A stretch of DNA of 64,000 bases from GCA-003244245 sp963822695 (lineage in GTDB: Bacteria > Actinomycetota > Actinomycetes > Mycobacteriales > Pseudonocardiaceae). Position 1 is the first letter of the stretch. The number at the start of each line of letters is the position of its first letter. A program made the position numbers and the translations under genes. Shown piece by piece: positions 53,291 through 62,829 of this stretch. Under the pieces are notes generated by a model, which had not been told where the DNA came from, made no database searches, and worked only from the letters and a program-made list of their open reading frames with translations. The stretch is from the NCBI GenBank assembly GCA_963822695.1, contig CAWGJH010000020.1, positions 14,817 to 78,816 of the forward strand, in the 5' to 3' direction.

Positions 53291-53793
53291 TGGCCACCAC
53301 CACCCTCACCCACCAGCGCAAGACCACCCACGAACTGATCACCCCGATGCCGAAGGCCACGCCCACCGCCTCGCCACTGCCCCCGATGCAACTCTCAGAA
53401 CAGACGCTCGCGTGGCTCGCTGAGCGACCCCACGCGCTCCACCACGTCCGCTCCGTATGGGATGCACTCACCGACAGCGCTGAGCGTCCCGACCTGGTCG
53501 CCACTCTGCGGGCCATTCTGATCGATCACCATTTCCTCACGCGCACCGGCCGATGTCACGCTTGCCGACACACCTGGCGACGTGGCTGGACAGTGAGGCG
53601 CCGTCATTTTCCGTGCAAAATCTGGTACACCGTCGAATTAGGCCTCCAAGGATTCTTCACCCGACTGCCCGTGGCGCCCTCAGGCGCTCACCAGAAGGCT
53701 GGCCGGCACGGAGGGGAACGCGATGAGCGGCCCGGCCCTGGTCCGGTCGATGGTGGACACCAGCACGGGGCAACGACATCTCGTTCGGATTGA
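53290..53793 (+). CDS. Small CxxC protein with low-complexity tail
   Basis: 167 residues. The first 20 residues are polar; a helical middle (QLSEQTLAWLAERPHALHHVRSVWDAL) leads to a putative zinc site with RCHACRHTWRRGW and HFPC. The last 50 residues are low-complexity and overlap the next gene, so the natural end may be earlier if a frameshift is present. Unknown function. Confidence 0.5.
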   Translation: MATTTLTHQRKTTHELITPMPKATPTASPLPPMQLSEQTLAWLAERPHALHHVRSVWDALTDSAERPDLVATLRAILIDHHFLTRTGRCHACRHTWRRGWTVRRRHFPCKIWYTVELGLQGFFTRLPVAPSGAHQKAGRHGGERDERPGPGPVDGGHQHGATTSRSD

Positions 53794-53986
53794 GGTCGTT
53801 CCCCTGCATCGGCGCTCCGGGCGCTACCCCGCGTTGTGCGGTGCCGTGGTCATCACGGGGGCCAACCCCACAGTGTCTACTCGGGACTGCCAGAACTGCG
53901 TCATCCATGCCGAGGGCCGACCCCGTCGTTTCGCATGGGCCGCGTTCCTCGCGAAGGTCAAGGCCCGGTGGCACAACACCGGCTGA
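53723..53986 (+). CDS. Small Cys-containing protein, family member B
   Basis: 87 residues from ATG at 53723, after GGAGGGGAA. It has TGQRHLVRIE, YPALCGAVV and DCQNC, the same H...ALCG...CxxC plan as member C and member A. Basic C-terminus. It overlaps member C's start by 19 bases. Confidence 0.65.
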   Translation: MSGPALVRSMVDTSTGQRHLVRIEVVPLHRRSGRYPALCGAVVITGANPTVSTRDCQNCVIHAEGRPRRFAWAAFLAKVKARWHNTG

Positions 53987-54222
53987 CGAGCCGCCGGACC
54001 CGGGCGGCCCTGCGCCACACCGTGGACATCCTGGACCTGCGCACCGGCACCATCCACCTCTTAACCTCCGCCGCCGCCGCTGCGGGCACCCACCGCACTG
54101 GTCGCTACGTCGCCCTGTGCGGGGCCGACATCATTCGCGCGGATGACCTCACCGATCCCGGGTTCCGTCGTTACTGCTGGTCGTGCCGATCGGTCATCCC
54201 GAGACAACGCTCAGGATCATGA
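53968..54222 (+). CDS. Small Cys-containing protein, family member C
   Basis: 84 residues from GTG at 53968. TGTIHLL, GRYVALCGADII and YCWSC match the family pattern of member B. Ends RQRSGS. Together with A and B this gives three tiny paralogous proteins within 1.6 kb. Confidence 0.65.
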   Translation: MAQHRLTSRRTRAALRHTVDILDLRTGTIHLLTSAAAAAGTHRTGRYVALCGADIIRADDLTDPGFRRYCWSCRSVIPRQRSGS

Positions 54223-54225
54223 AGA

Positions 54226-54290
54226 CTCCGGCCGGGCCGTGCGGTTGAGCCCTATCCCCCGTACGGCGCTCCCCGGCCCGGCCGGTCCCA
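54226..54290 (+). repeat. Repeat block, copy 2
   Basis: Similar to the block at 52898-52965 (see there), including CGGTTGAGCC, CCCCCGT, CTCCC and GGCCGGT in the same order. The copies are diverged, so the duplication is old. Confidence 0.6.
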
Positions 54291-54324
54291 GACACACCAA
54301 AGGATATTGACGACCCGGGAGAAC

Positions 54325-54513
54325 ATGGCGGTGAGCAGTGAGCCCACCAGCGACCCTCTGGCCTACTTCGACCAACTCGCGGCGACGGTCGAGGAGCGTG
54401 GGCGGTCGCGCTGGATACTCGGGCAGGTCATCTCGCTGGCCGACGACGCGCAGTTGCGGGACCGGCTGCTGGCACTGGCCGACCGGGCAAACAAGTCGCC
54501 AGGAGGGGCATAA
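54325..54513 (+). CDS. Small protein of unknown function
   Basis: 62 residues from ATG at 54325. A short helical protein with DPLAYFDQLAATVEERG and LADDAQLRDRLLALADRA. No cysteines; not related to the Cys family. Last of the run before the pentapeptide gene. Confidence 0.55.
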   Translation: MAVSSEPTSDPLAYFDQLAATVEERGRSRWILGQVISLADDAQLRDRLLALADRANKSPGGA

Positions 54514-54586
54514 ATGAAGCTGATCACGGCGCCGTTGTCTCGATACGCCGCAAACTGCCGAAGCCCGAAGAAGAGCAACAGCAGAG

Positions 54587-54941
54587 TTACAGGGGCGGTT
54601 CGTTCTGTCGCCGCTCTCTCTCTTGTAGCGCAGTCCAGGCTGCTGAGGGCTCGAATGGACCCCATATAATATTGCAGCCAGTTGTGAATTCCGTGTCGTC
54701 GAATACGACCTTGCCACCAGCGAATTTCGCATCACCGAAGGAAATCTCGCCACCGGTAAACTTCGCCATGAAGAAAGAACCTTGCCACCAGTGAATCCCG
54801 CGTAATCAAAGATGACCTCGCCGCCAGTAAATTCTGACCGACGAAGTAAACCTCGCCGCCAGCGAATTCCGCCTTGTAGAAGGAGACCCGGGTGGTGGTG
54901 GCGAATACCGCATCGATGAAGGAGACATGTCGCGTAAACAT
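54587..54941 (-). pseudogene. Pentapeptide-repeat protein, 3' half (after IS66 insertion)
   Basis: Minus-strand reading shows a chain of A(D/N)LXX-like units: VSFIDAVF, FYKAEFAGGEVYF, FTGGEVIFDYAGF, FTGGKV, FTGGEISFGDAKFAGGK and FDDTEF, needing two frameshifts near 54770-54830. C-terminus GPFEPSAAWTALQ. It is the tail of the gene whose head lies at 56535-57264; the IS66 remnant separates the two. Confidence 0.75.
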
Positions 54942-54947
54942 TCAGCC

Positions 54948-56540
54948 TTGATGATCAGCGCATGACGTTGTTGCCGGTCGGCTGGTGGGCGTCCGGTGGG
55001 TCTGGTGGTGGTTGGTTGGGGCGTCGTTAGGTGGGTGCGGGTAGCGCGGGCATCCAGGGTTGGCCGGTGATCGCGTCGGGGAGGACGGTCATGGCGTTGA
55101 GGCTGTGTTCGGTCGTGGTGGAGAGGTAGCCGCGGATGGTGTAGCGGTCTTGGGTGCGTGCTTCGCTGGTGAGTCGTCCGGAGATGTTTTGTTGGAGTTT
55201 GCTGGGTCGTAGGTCGCGTTCGGCCTGATTCGAGGTGGGTGGCACCTGCAGGTCGTGGGCGAAGCGCAGCACGTCGTCGGGGCGGTCGCGCAGGACTTCG
55301 AGTAGCAGGCGGGCTTTGCGTTGTCCGGGGCGGGTGCCGGCCGAGGTGGTGTCGGACAGCCCGACCAGGATCCCGTTGCGGAACCGGCGCAGCAGTTCAT
55401 CGCGGATGTCGGCGGGGATCGCGGGCAGGTTGTGTTCCCGGGCCAGGTTGGCCTGGTGGATCAGCTCGCGCAGCGCATCGGTGAACTGTCGGCAGGGCCG
55501 TCGAGGGAGACCCGGCGGCGCCATCAAATCCCGGAGTAAGTGAGCGCAGCACAGTTGGTGGAGCGGCGTCCCGAGCTTGGCGGAGTCGTATTTTGGTAGC
55601 GGCCGTGCAGACAGACCGGACTTGCTAGCTCGGCACCAGAAGGCTGTGAAGGTGACCATGACCGGTCGCCCAGCAGATAGTGGGTTAAAGCTCGGTCACG
55701 TCATCGAAGGAGACCGGCCTCTTTTTGCCCGCCAGTGACTTCTGGGGACCGTTGAGTGGGGTCTCAGCAGCACCGCGTGCGCCGGTGAACGGGGGGATCC
55801 GCTGGTCGTTAGGTGAGTAGCCCGGCCGCGCGGGATGATCATCCGTCAACGAAGCCGACCGGGGGCCGCCCGGTGAGCGACTCCGGACCGTGAAGAGGCG
55901 GTGCGCGGGGATAAAGTGCACCGCCCAGGTCCAACGAGAACTCGCCCAGTGGGGCCAAATCCGACTGCCCGGACCGCGCCCCCCGGGCCGCCGCGCGGAG
56001 TGGAACTTCCGCACCGATTGAACTAGATGGTGGCGACTGGATGAACTTACGCGACGTGCGGAATCTCGTGCTGCTGGTAGCGGTCCACGATTCCGAGATC
56101 CCGGGCACAGCCTAGGTCATCACCGCAGTCACAGCGGCCCTGGGGGAACCGGTCGAGGCGGTCATCAGGGCTCTCGGTCCATGGCAGGTGCGTCCCCCGC
56201 AGCGCCGGGCTGCTTGCCCCGCTTTCGCTTGGGCCCACCCCCGCCGCGCTCCTTGCTCTCCGGCGGTGCGGGCTTGCCCGGATCATCATCTTTCGAGGGA
56301 GGGACTCAAGGAGTTGCCCGAGTTGCGCGACAGCAGATGCTCCAGTCGGGCCAGCTTGCCCGCCAGCGTGTCGTTGGCCTCCACCAGCTCCGAGAGCTGC
56401 CCGGCCATCGCAGTGATCTGCCCCGCCTGACGCCGCACCACGACGATCAACTCCTCGCGCGACATCTCCTCCAACTCGGGCACCCGGAGACCAAACCGCA
56501 CACCAAGCCATCACACCGTGATCGACACGCCGACACCTAA
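54948..56540 (-). mobile_element. IS66-family element, degraded
   Basis: An IS66 transposase in pieces on the minus strand: N-terminal leucine-zipper part (EEMSREELIVVVRRQAGQI, 56501-56286), the zinc-ribbon/linker with LPWTESPDDRLDRFPQGRC, the ESLTGRPPVGFVDG piece, and an intact C-terminal piece ending with RDLRPSKLQQNISGRLTSE and DAITGQPWMP (55659-55027). Several frameshifts and a central loss. The ends show weak inverted repeats; the insertion lies inside a pentapeptide-repeat gene. Confidence 0.8.
55027..55659 (-). pseudogene. IS66 transposase C-terminal piece
   Basis: 210 residues with QLCCAHLLRDL (His/Cys core of IS66 DDE region), QANLAREH, SNQAERDLRPSKLQQNISG and ITGQPWMPALP. This is the best preserved part of the IS66 remnant; the N-terminus does not connect in frame to the remaining pieces. 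Confidence 0.85.
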
Positions 56541-57264
56541 AGAGCACATCACCACCAGCGACACTTCGCGCCGTCAAAGGAGACCCTTACCACCAGCGAA
56601 TTTCACCCCGCCGAAGTCGCCGCCGTCGAATGTGGCTTCCGTGAAGTCGAAGTCACGACCACACCATGTGGTAGGCGCGGCTTAGTCTTGGAGATGATCA
56701 CGAATAATGCGAATGATGGCGAATCGGACTTCTCGCTCCCCTTCGCGGTGTTTCTCGCTGACAGGGTCGGGCTCGTAAGGCATGCGCAGGTAGGCGCACA
56801 GGACGTCGATGCAGACCTGGCGTTGCTCGATCCAGTCGTCGGCGAGTCGGGCCATGGCGTAGACACCAGCGAGGCGGACAGCGGCTTTCTCGTGCCCGAG
56901 CTGGTCGGCGGCTGTCGTGTATCGCTGAGCACGTTGCTCGGCATCAGCTCGACGTGCGTCCCCCTCGACGAGCCGCTGCTTGCGGTAGCCGTAGACGCCA
57001 ACGAGGACGGCCGACGAACCCGGCGACGGTGATGGTGGTTTTGATGACGTCGAGCGGGTCGCGAGGAGCTGGTCCACCGTTGGGTGCGGCATGGGGCACA
57101 GTGACCGCCTGTAGTTGCAGGTAAATGACTACCGCGAGGGCGATGGCTGCCGTGACCCAGATGGGCGCGACGAGCCACACAGGCCAGAGATGTGGTGCGT
57201 ACTGGCCCCGGGCGTGGCCTTGTCGCCGCCACCGCGTGGGCCGCCACCACTTGTCGCTCGCCAT
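56535..57264 (-). pseudogene. Pentapeptide-repeat protein, 5' half
   Basis: ATG at 57264 gives a basic N-terminus and two membrane helices (PVWLVAPIWVTAAIALAVVIY near 28-48 and a second after the frameshift), followed in another frame by YRKQRLVEGDARRADAEQ, AADQLGHEKAAVRLAGVYAMARLADDW, CAYLRMPYEP and VRFAIIRIIRDHLQD, then pentapeptide units (DFDFTEATFDGGDFGGVKFAGGK). At least three frameshifts. The same architecture appears in the gene at 60974-62046. Confidence 0.8.
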
Positions 57265-57448
57265 GGGCGGACTTTAAGGGGCGCGCTACGCGACGGCTGG
57301 CACAGCGGTCAGCAGTACCGGGGGCACCCACGCCGTCGTGACTGCCACGGGCAGGGGTGCGGCACCGGGCCGACCGGGAGCGTCAAAGGTTGGGCGTGTG
57401 CTCCACCTGTCAGCGCGCGTGCTCGCGAGCACCGGTACCGTCGCTTGC

Positions 57449-58634
57449 ATGACGGTTGTTGCCGATGAGCCTCCCAGAACGTTGAGCCTATCGAGCTGAC
57501 CGATGAGGAGGTCGGTGAACTCAACAAAGCGGAGAGAGAGGTTGAGCCTGTTTCCTATTCGGGTACAGACTTCGATGCAGAAGGGCTTGTTCGCCGGCTC
57601 GTGCGTGGCGACATCGTGATTCCGAACTTTGGCCATGGCGACGAAAGCCTTGAGCTGGCCGGGTTCCAGCGAGGGTTCGTATGGCGGCGCCCGCAGATGG
57701 ATCGCTTCATCGAATCACTGCTTCTAGGGTTTCCGATCCCGGGAATCATGCTTGTTCAGCAGACTGACAAGAGGTATCTTGTCCTAGATGGCCAACAGCG
57801 ACTAAAGAACTCTAGAGGCGTTTTATGGAGGCATTCACAATGCTAAAATTTTTGCATTAGAGAATGTTGCCGATGAATTCAAGGGGCTGACCCATGAGAC
57901 GCTTAGTTCCGAACAGCGGCGAACGCTCGATAACACGTTCATTCAAGCAACAATTGTACGAACCGATGGAACGAACAAATCTCTTGAGTCGATTTACCAG
58001 GTCTTTAGAGGTGCTTAAATTCTGGTGGAACCCAGCTGACGCCACACGAAATTAGAATAGCCTTGTATCCGGGTCCCTTCGATAACCTGTTGCCGGACTG
58101 AATAACTACCCCGGGTGGCGGGCGATTTACGGAGCAAAGTCACCGCGCGTACGAGATCGAGCTTGTCCTCCGGTTCTTGGCTCTATACATGGGCCGTGCG
58201 GATACTATCGACCGCTGAAGAAGTTCCTGAACGATTTCGTAGGGACCAGGGACCTCACTAAACTCAAGTCCGAAGAGCTCGTGCGGTCTTGAGAGCACTG
58301 CGGACGCACTGTCAGCCGGCGGAGCGCGTAGCTACCTAAGGCGCACTGGCCAGAGGGTCAATGCGGCACTCCTTGAAGCGGTTTTCGTAGCCACGATGCG
58401 TAGGGTCGCAGCGAACCGAGATATGTCGCCTGAGCTGATCACGAGGCCGATTCAGAACCTGCTGAAAGCAAAAAGCTGCCGGCCGTTATTTCGGGTTCGA
58501 CGTCAAATGAAGAAAACTTGAGTAGACGACTTAAGTCGGACAAACGCCCTCATGGGCTACTAATGGCGATTAAAAGATGGCCACCTTTGGCCGTTAAGTT
58601 CAGAAAAACGCTAGACAGCTTGGTGAAGCTGTAA
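57449..58634 (+). pseudogene. DUF262 protein, multiply frameshifted
   Basis: DUF262 (ParB-like/GmrS-related) proteins are DNA-interacting modules of many defence and modification systems. Reading across frames: TDFDAEGLVRRLVRGDIVIP, FQRGFVWRRPQMDRFIESL, LLGFPIPGIML, LVLDGQQRL, then FYGGIHNAKIFALENVADEF, RLNSGGTQLTPHEIRIALY and EIELVLRFLALYMG. At least five frameshifts are needed. The DNA is less GC-rich than the core genes, suggesting transfer. The HEPN protein follows. Not functional as it stands. Confidence 0.82.
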
Positions 58635-58743
58635 GATCGGACGACTCTAGGGATATCGATAAACCAATTGGCTGACGAGATTTTTGGTAGTGTCTGCTTG
58701 TGGTCATCAAGAGTAATAATGAGTCGGCATGACTCTCGGCTGA

Positions 58744-59217
58744 TCGTTAGCGCCCCCCAGAATAATCCACCTAGAGCAGATTGTTCAACAAGTCGTCACG
58801 GGCTACATCCATGGACGCGTCACTGGCACTGTCAAATCCTTCTCGCTTTCGTGGATGGGCAAGAGTAGAAATCCGTCTCCGGAGAATCTGCTTGACATCG
58901 TTGGACGCTTCGACGGTGATTGGCGCGACGAGCTACAGGCGATGCTCGACGCAAACGATGGTCGCCTGAACCAGGAACTCTTAATGCTGATCAGCCGTCG
59001 AAATCAAATCGCTCACGGGCTGAATGAAGGACTCAACTCTCGCAAGGCGGTAGAGCTGGTCCTCGTGTCGAAGCAGCTCGCTGACTGGTTCATAAGACGG
59101 TTTGATCCCGATGTCGAATCGTCAACTGAAGAGAAATTCTGCGGTTTGATCGTTTATGTATTTCCGGTTCACCTGTCCTCGTGCAGCTCCCGGCCGCCTC
59201 ATTCTTCTCCAACGTGA
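58744..59217 (+). CDS. HEPN-domain protein fragment (MAE_28990-like)
   Basis: Open frame of about 157 codons with VTGYIHGRVTGTVKSFSLSW and SPENLLDIVGRFDGDWRDEL, then the HEPN signature R-x4-H in SRRNQIAHGLNEG. No standard start is clear; ATG at 58855 would cut the first helices. DUF262 next to a HEPN (MAE_28990/MAE_18760-type) gene is a recurring pair and thought to be a toxin-antitoxin or abortive-infection module (inference). Tail residues after LADWFIRRFDP may follow a frameshift. Confidence 0.6.
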   Translation, partial: SLAPPRIIHLEQIVQQVVTGYIHGRVTGTVKSFSLSWMGKSRNPSPENLLDIVGRFDGDWRDELQAMLDANDGRLNQELLMLISRRNQIAHGLNEGLNSRKAVELVLVSKQLADWFIRRFDPDVESSTEEKFCGLIVYVFPVHLSSCSSRPPHSSPT

Positions 59218-59981
59218 CGATGACCCAGGGCGGTGCGCAAAGTCGTTTTTCCTGGTCAGATACTGTTTTGAGCATCGGGGCAGGTCGGAGGCGTCGGGAT
59301 GGTAGTAGATCATGAGGAAGTCCACCTCTCTGACCAGCAGCGTTGCCGGACGAGACATCAGACCGCAGCCAGGCCGCACCTTGTGGCATCGCTGTTGACC
59401 TGCAGAAAAGACTTTGCGCTACGCCCTGACAGACTCCTCCTTACCCAACAACGCCTCCATCCAATACGACGTCCAAAACGCGATTGTCCGATGCGCGAAA
59501 AATCCAAAGCGCCCGTGCGCCGCGAAATCGTCGACTAGTCAGCGGTTCCGCTGATCAGGAATTCTTGTCCGGTTCCCGCCCGGAAAGAAAACCCTCATCG
59601 AGCCCTCCGTTTCACGCATTGTCGCGTTTCACGTAATCATGCCAAGATTTTTGCGCATTCGCATATTCGGGACCATTCATCAATCACGCATAATAAAATA
59701 TGAAAGATCAAATCGAAAGAACGCGCAGGGAGAGAAGTTTGGGCGACACCTATCTACCAACTAAAACATGATCAACTTTCGGTGCACGCCCCACTGTTGA
59801 TCATGTTAGGTGCCGTGTTGCTGCCCTCTGCGGTGGTCGTGTGGCCATCGGCGTCGATACGGTCGCAGCGCCAGCGCGGTAGCTCTGTTCTCGCGCAGAA
59901 TGGCAACACACCGCTTACGTACCTGGTTCAGGATCCAGGACTCGACGGCCTCAGCGAGACGGTCACGGGTGGGCTCCCAGG
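59218..59981. other. Spacer with AT-rich part and inverted repeat
   Basis: No gene can be supported; the open frames here lack recognisable domains. 59580-59770 is AT-richer than the region around. A perfect 12-bp inverted repeat stands at 59765-59807 (separate entry). Confidence 0.55.
59765..59807. repeat. Perfect 12-bp inverted repeat
   Basis: AACATGATCAAC (59765-59776) and GTTGATCATGTT (59796-59807) with 19-nt spacer, downstream of the serine recombinase gene. Could be a terminator, a recombination site or an element end. No U-run on either strand. Confidence 0.8.
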
Positions 59982-60656
59982 TCAAGCCACTCCCACACGG
60001 TCTGTGGTCGCGATCAGGCGGACGGTTGCGGGGTGCCAGTGGGCGCCACCCTGGGCGGTGGGCACGGCATCAGCGTTCAGCTCGCGGGCGATGGCCGACC
60101 AACTGGCGCCGGCCGCGCGCGCGGACTGGATGCGCTCGATGACCTCGGTGGGCAGGGTGCGTGGTCGGCCCAGCGTGATGCCCTGCGCGCGCTTGACGGC
60201 CAGGGCAGCTTTGGTGCGCTCCCCGATGAGCCGACGCTCCAACTCGGCGAACACGGCGAGCACCTGCGTCATCGCCGCGCCTTGCGGCGTGGTGGTGTCC
60301 ACGTTGACATCCAAGGCGATCAAGCCCCACCCCGCGCGGTCGGCGCGCAGCAGCAACCCGGTCGCGTCATGAACGCTGCGGGAAAGCCGATCCAGCTTGG
60401 CGACCATGAGCACAGTGCCACGCCCAGCGTCCAGGTCAGTCAGCGCGGCGGTCAAGCCGGGACGGGCCAGACTCTTACCGGACAACCCGGGGTCGGTGTG
60501 CACCGCGAGCAGTTCCAGGCCGCGATGGCCGCACTCGGTCTCGATCGCGACGCGCTGCGCGGCCAGCCCGAGCCCGGACACGGCCTGTTCTTCGGTGCTG
60601 ACCCGAAGGTAGCCGACGACGCCGGGGGTCGCGGTGGTCTTGCGTGTCCTTCCCAT
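59982..60656 (-). CDS. Serine recombinase (resolvase/invertase family)
   Basis: 224 residues with the serine recombinase catalytic domain: GYLRVSTEEQ (S20), DPGLSGKSLARPGL, MVAKLDRLSRSV and FAELERRLIGERT, then an HTH (about 168-215: TLPTEVIERIQSARAAGASW). Complete and in frame, unlike most neighbours. It may resolve or move the element. The 76-residue gene lies 32 bp upstream and the inverted repeat 174 bp downstream. Confidence 0.92.
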   Translation of the reverse strand: MGRTRKTTATPGVVGYLRVSTEEQAVSGLGLAAQRVAIETECGHRGLELLAVHTDPGLSGKSLARPGLTAALTDLDAGRGTVLMVAKLDRLSRSVHDATGLLLRADRAGWGLIALDVNVDTTTPQGAAMTQVLAVFAELERRLIGERTKAALAVKRAQGITLGRPRTLPTEVIERIQSARAAGASWSAIARELNADAVPTAQGGAHWHPATVRLIATTDRVGVA

Positions 60657-60688
60657 ACCCCCATCTTATAGCAATCGGTCATTTGGTA

Positions 60689-60919
60689 TCAATCGTGCGG
60701 GTCGGGGATTCCCGCCAGCCGGTCCAGCACCGTCGCAACGTCGGCGCCCAACACCACATCCAGCGCGACGACCGCGCCTTCGATCCGCGCCCGCAGCACC
60801 GTCGAGGCGTCCATCCGGCCGGCGTCGATCTCGGCCAGCACCGCGCACAGCGAATCGCAGACGGTCACCACGTCGCGGATGCTGATCTGCTTGCCCACGT
60901 GAGGCACCGTAACCGGCAA
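60689..60919 (-). CDS. Small helical protein upstream of the recombinase
   Basis: 76 residues with VVTVCDSLCAVLAEIDAGRM, STVLRARIEGAVVAL and VLDRLAGIPDPHD. No domain recognised. It is 32 bp upstream of the recombinase gene in the same direction and may be cotranscribed. Confidence 0.6.
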   Translation of the reverse strand: MPVTVPHVGKQISIRDVVTVCDSLCAVLAEIDAGRMDASTVLRARIEGAVVALDVVLGADVATVLDRLAGIPDPHD

Positions 60920-60973
60920 CCCACAAGAACGGCGACGTCACCTCTATCCACACTGTGGTTGGCATGCTCGTGG

Positions 60974-62046
60974 CTACTCCTCCACGCGCACTAGGTACAA
61001 CCAGCCGGCCTCCTCACCCTCGCACGCGTCGCGTGTGCTCCAGGTCGCGGGCCAGACATGGATTCTGTCCTCCGCTAGTCGCGTTCGCGCCTCGTCGAAC
61101 CACGCGTTAGAAAAAAAAAAAAACCCGGAGAACCGAGCCCCGTTGAACCGCGCGTCCCCGGAGAACCGCGCCTTGTTGAACCACGTGTCCCCGGAGAACC
61201 GCGCCTCGCCGAAAGCGCGTTCCGGAGAACCGCGCCCCGCTGAACCACGCGTCCCCGGAGAACCGCGCCTCGACGAACCGCGTCCCTGAAGAACTGCGCC
61301 CCGCCGAACTACGCGTTCCCGGGAAGGCCGCCTTGAACCACGTGTCCCCGGAGAACCGCGCCTCGACGAACCGCGTCTCCCCGAAGAACTGCGCCCCGCC
61401 GAACTGGGCCTTCCTGATGCGGCAGTTGGTGAGATCGAGGCTGTGGAGTTGGGCTTCGGTCAGGTCCAGGTCAATGTCAGGCCAGAAGGTGCCCACCGCG
61501 CCGGGTCTGAGATGCGCGGCCAGGATGCGCTGTGCGGTCAATCGAACCTGCAACTCCTGGCGCCGTTCCTCGTATCGGGTGTGCGCTTCGGTGGGGGCAT
61601 CTTCGACAGGCGGTTGGTCTTCGGGTGACGTGTAGAGGCATGCGCAGGTAGGCGCAGATCACATCGACGATGGTCTGTCGTTGGTCCGGGGTGATCTGCG
61701 CCAGGCGTTCCAGCGCGTGCAGACCCGCCAGCCGCACCGGCGCCTTCTCGCTTCCCAACTGATCGGCAGCCTTCGTGTACAGCTCAGTGATCCGCCGCTC
61801 GGTGGCGTCACGGTCGGTGTGCACCAGGGCCAGCTCGGTGTAGCGCTGCCGGCGGGCGGTTAGCAGTAGCGCCACCGCCCCGCCGGTGCCGATCACCAAG
61901 GTCCCGGCGGTACGGATCGCGTCGAGCTGGACCTGCGCCTCTTGCCCACCGTAGAGGCGTCGCAGCACGAACCAGCCCACCACCGTGACGACTGCCGCGA
62001 CGGCGAGCACAATCAGCGTCCCCACCCTGATGATCCATTTCGACAA
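60974..62046 (-). pseudogene. Pentapeptide-repeat membrane protein, frameshifted
   Basis: ATG at 62046 gives MSKWIIRVGTLIVLAVAAVV (membrane helix 1), a second helix, then ADQLGSEKAPVRLAGLHALE and CAYLRMP, the module shared with the gene at 56535-57264. A frameshift near 61650 leads to LAAHLRPGAVGTFWPDIDLD and repeats (FSGDTWF, FSGDAWF). The frame breaks at a 13-A run (61111-61123); the C-terminus NAWFDEARTRLAEDRIHVWP continues in a new frame to a stop at 60974. Several indels. Confidence 0.78.
61111..61123. repeat. 13-base poly-A tract inside the pentapeptide gene
   Basis: Thirteen A on the plus strand (T on the coding strand) in a GC-rich gene. Slippage at this tract can shift between the truncated frame and the one leading to the natural C-terminus. 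Confidence 0.9.
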
Positions 62047-62250
62047 CGGCGGCGGGGCCGGCTGCTGCGTGCGGTCACACCCGGATCATCACCCAGGGCC
62101 GGATCACGCTGACCGAGGCCACCATGCAGTACGTGACACGGCCAAGGCTCAAGCGGCAATACCAGCCATGCGCCTGCAGATCGACGGCCTCCTGACCGCG
62201 CTCAGTCACCCATGGGGGACGCTCTCGATCCTGGGGCGTCTGCGAGCCAA

Positions 62251-62523
62251 TCAGCGGCGAGCGCGGAGATCGTCAAGCACGCTGAGCACCGGCGTGGCCG
62301 TCGTGGCGGCCGGCGACACCATGTGCCTGGCCAGCTTGCGTAGCTCGGTCAGCACCCGCTGCACGCCGCCGCCAGAGGGCGCGTGACCAGCGTCGAAGTC
62401 CCGGGCGTGCTTGCGGCCGATCTCGATCAACGCACACTCGCGGTGCTGAAGATCTTCAGGTAACTGGCGAACCTGCCGGTTGCAGGCGGTCACCACCTGC
62501 CGACGAGCCACGAGCACCACCAC
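62251..62523 (-). CDS. Possible small helical protein
   Basis: 90 residues with VVTACNRQVRQLPEDLQHRE and VLTELRKLARHMVSP; no domain recognised. It may be a real small gene or chance. Confidence 0.3.
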   Translation of the reverse strand: MVVLVARRQVVTACNRQVRQLPEDLQHRECALIEIGRKHARDFDAGHAPSGGGVQRVLTELRKLARHMVSPAATTATPVLSVLDDLRARR

Positions 62524-62829
62524 CCGGCCTTCACGGTATGTGGGACGGCGGTATGGACTCTAGATCGAGCAACCAGAGCCACACAAACACGCAGGGCACG
62601 CACGTGTAGATGCCCGATTTTCATGATCCATAAAAACGCAAAATTTCTCGCGAGAAAAAAGAAATCGGCGCTTTGAGATCCCCCACCGCCCCCGCTAAAA
62701 AAATCATGATCACGCGACACTGGCGCATAAATGATCAACAAGCCGTTTTCGTGATCCCCCAACCACGCGAAGACGCGCCGCGCGGGGGAGAGCCGGACAC
62801 CTGGACCGCTCGGCCGCCAAGAAAACAAG
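62524..62829. other. Spacer with palindrome and GATCA-type repeats
   Basis: No gene supported. It holds the perfect palindrome TTTCTCGCGAGAAA (62644-62657) and several ATGATC/GATCA words between 62620 and 62750, similar to those at 59765-59807. Confidence 0.5.

Noticed and set aside
59090..59538. Open frames on both strands after the HEPN gene
   Set aside because: Short, overlapping and without recognisable similarity or good starts.
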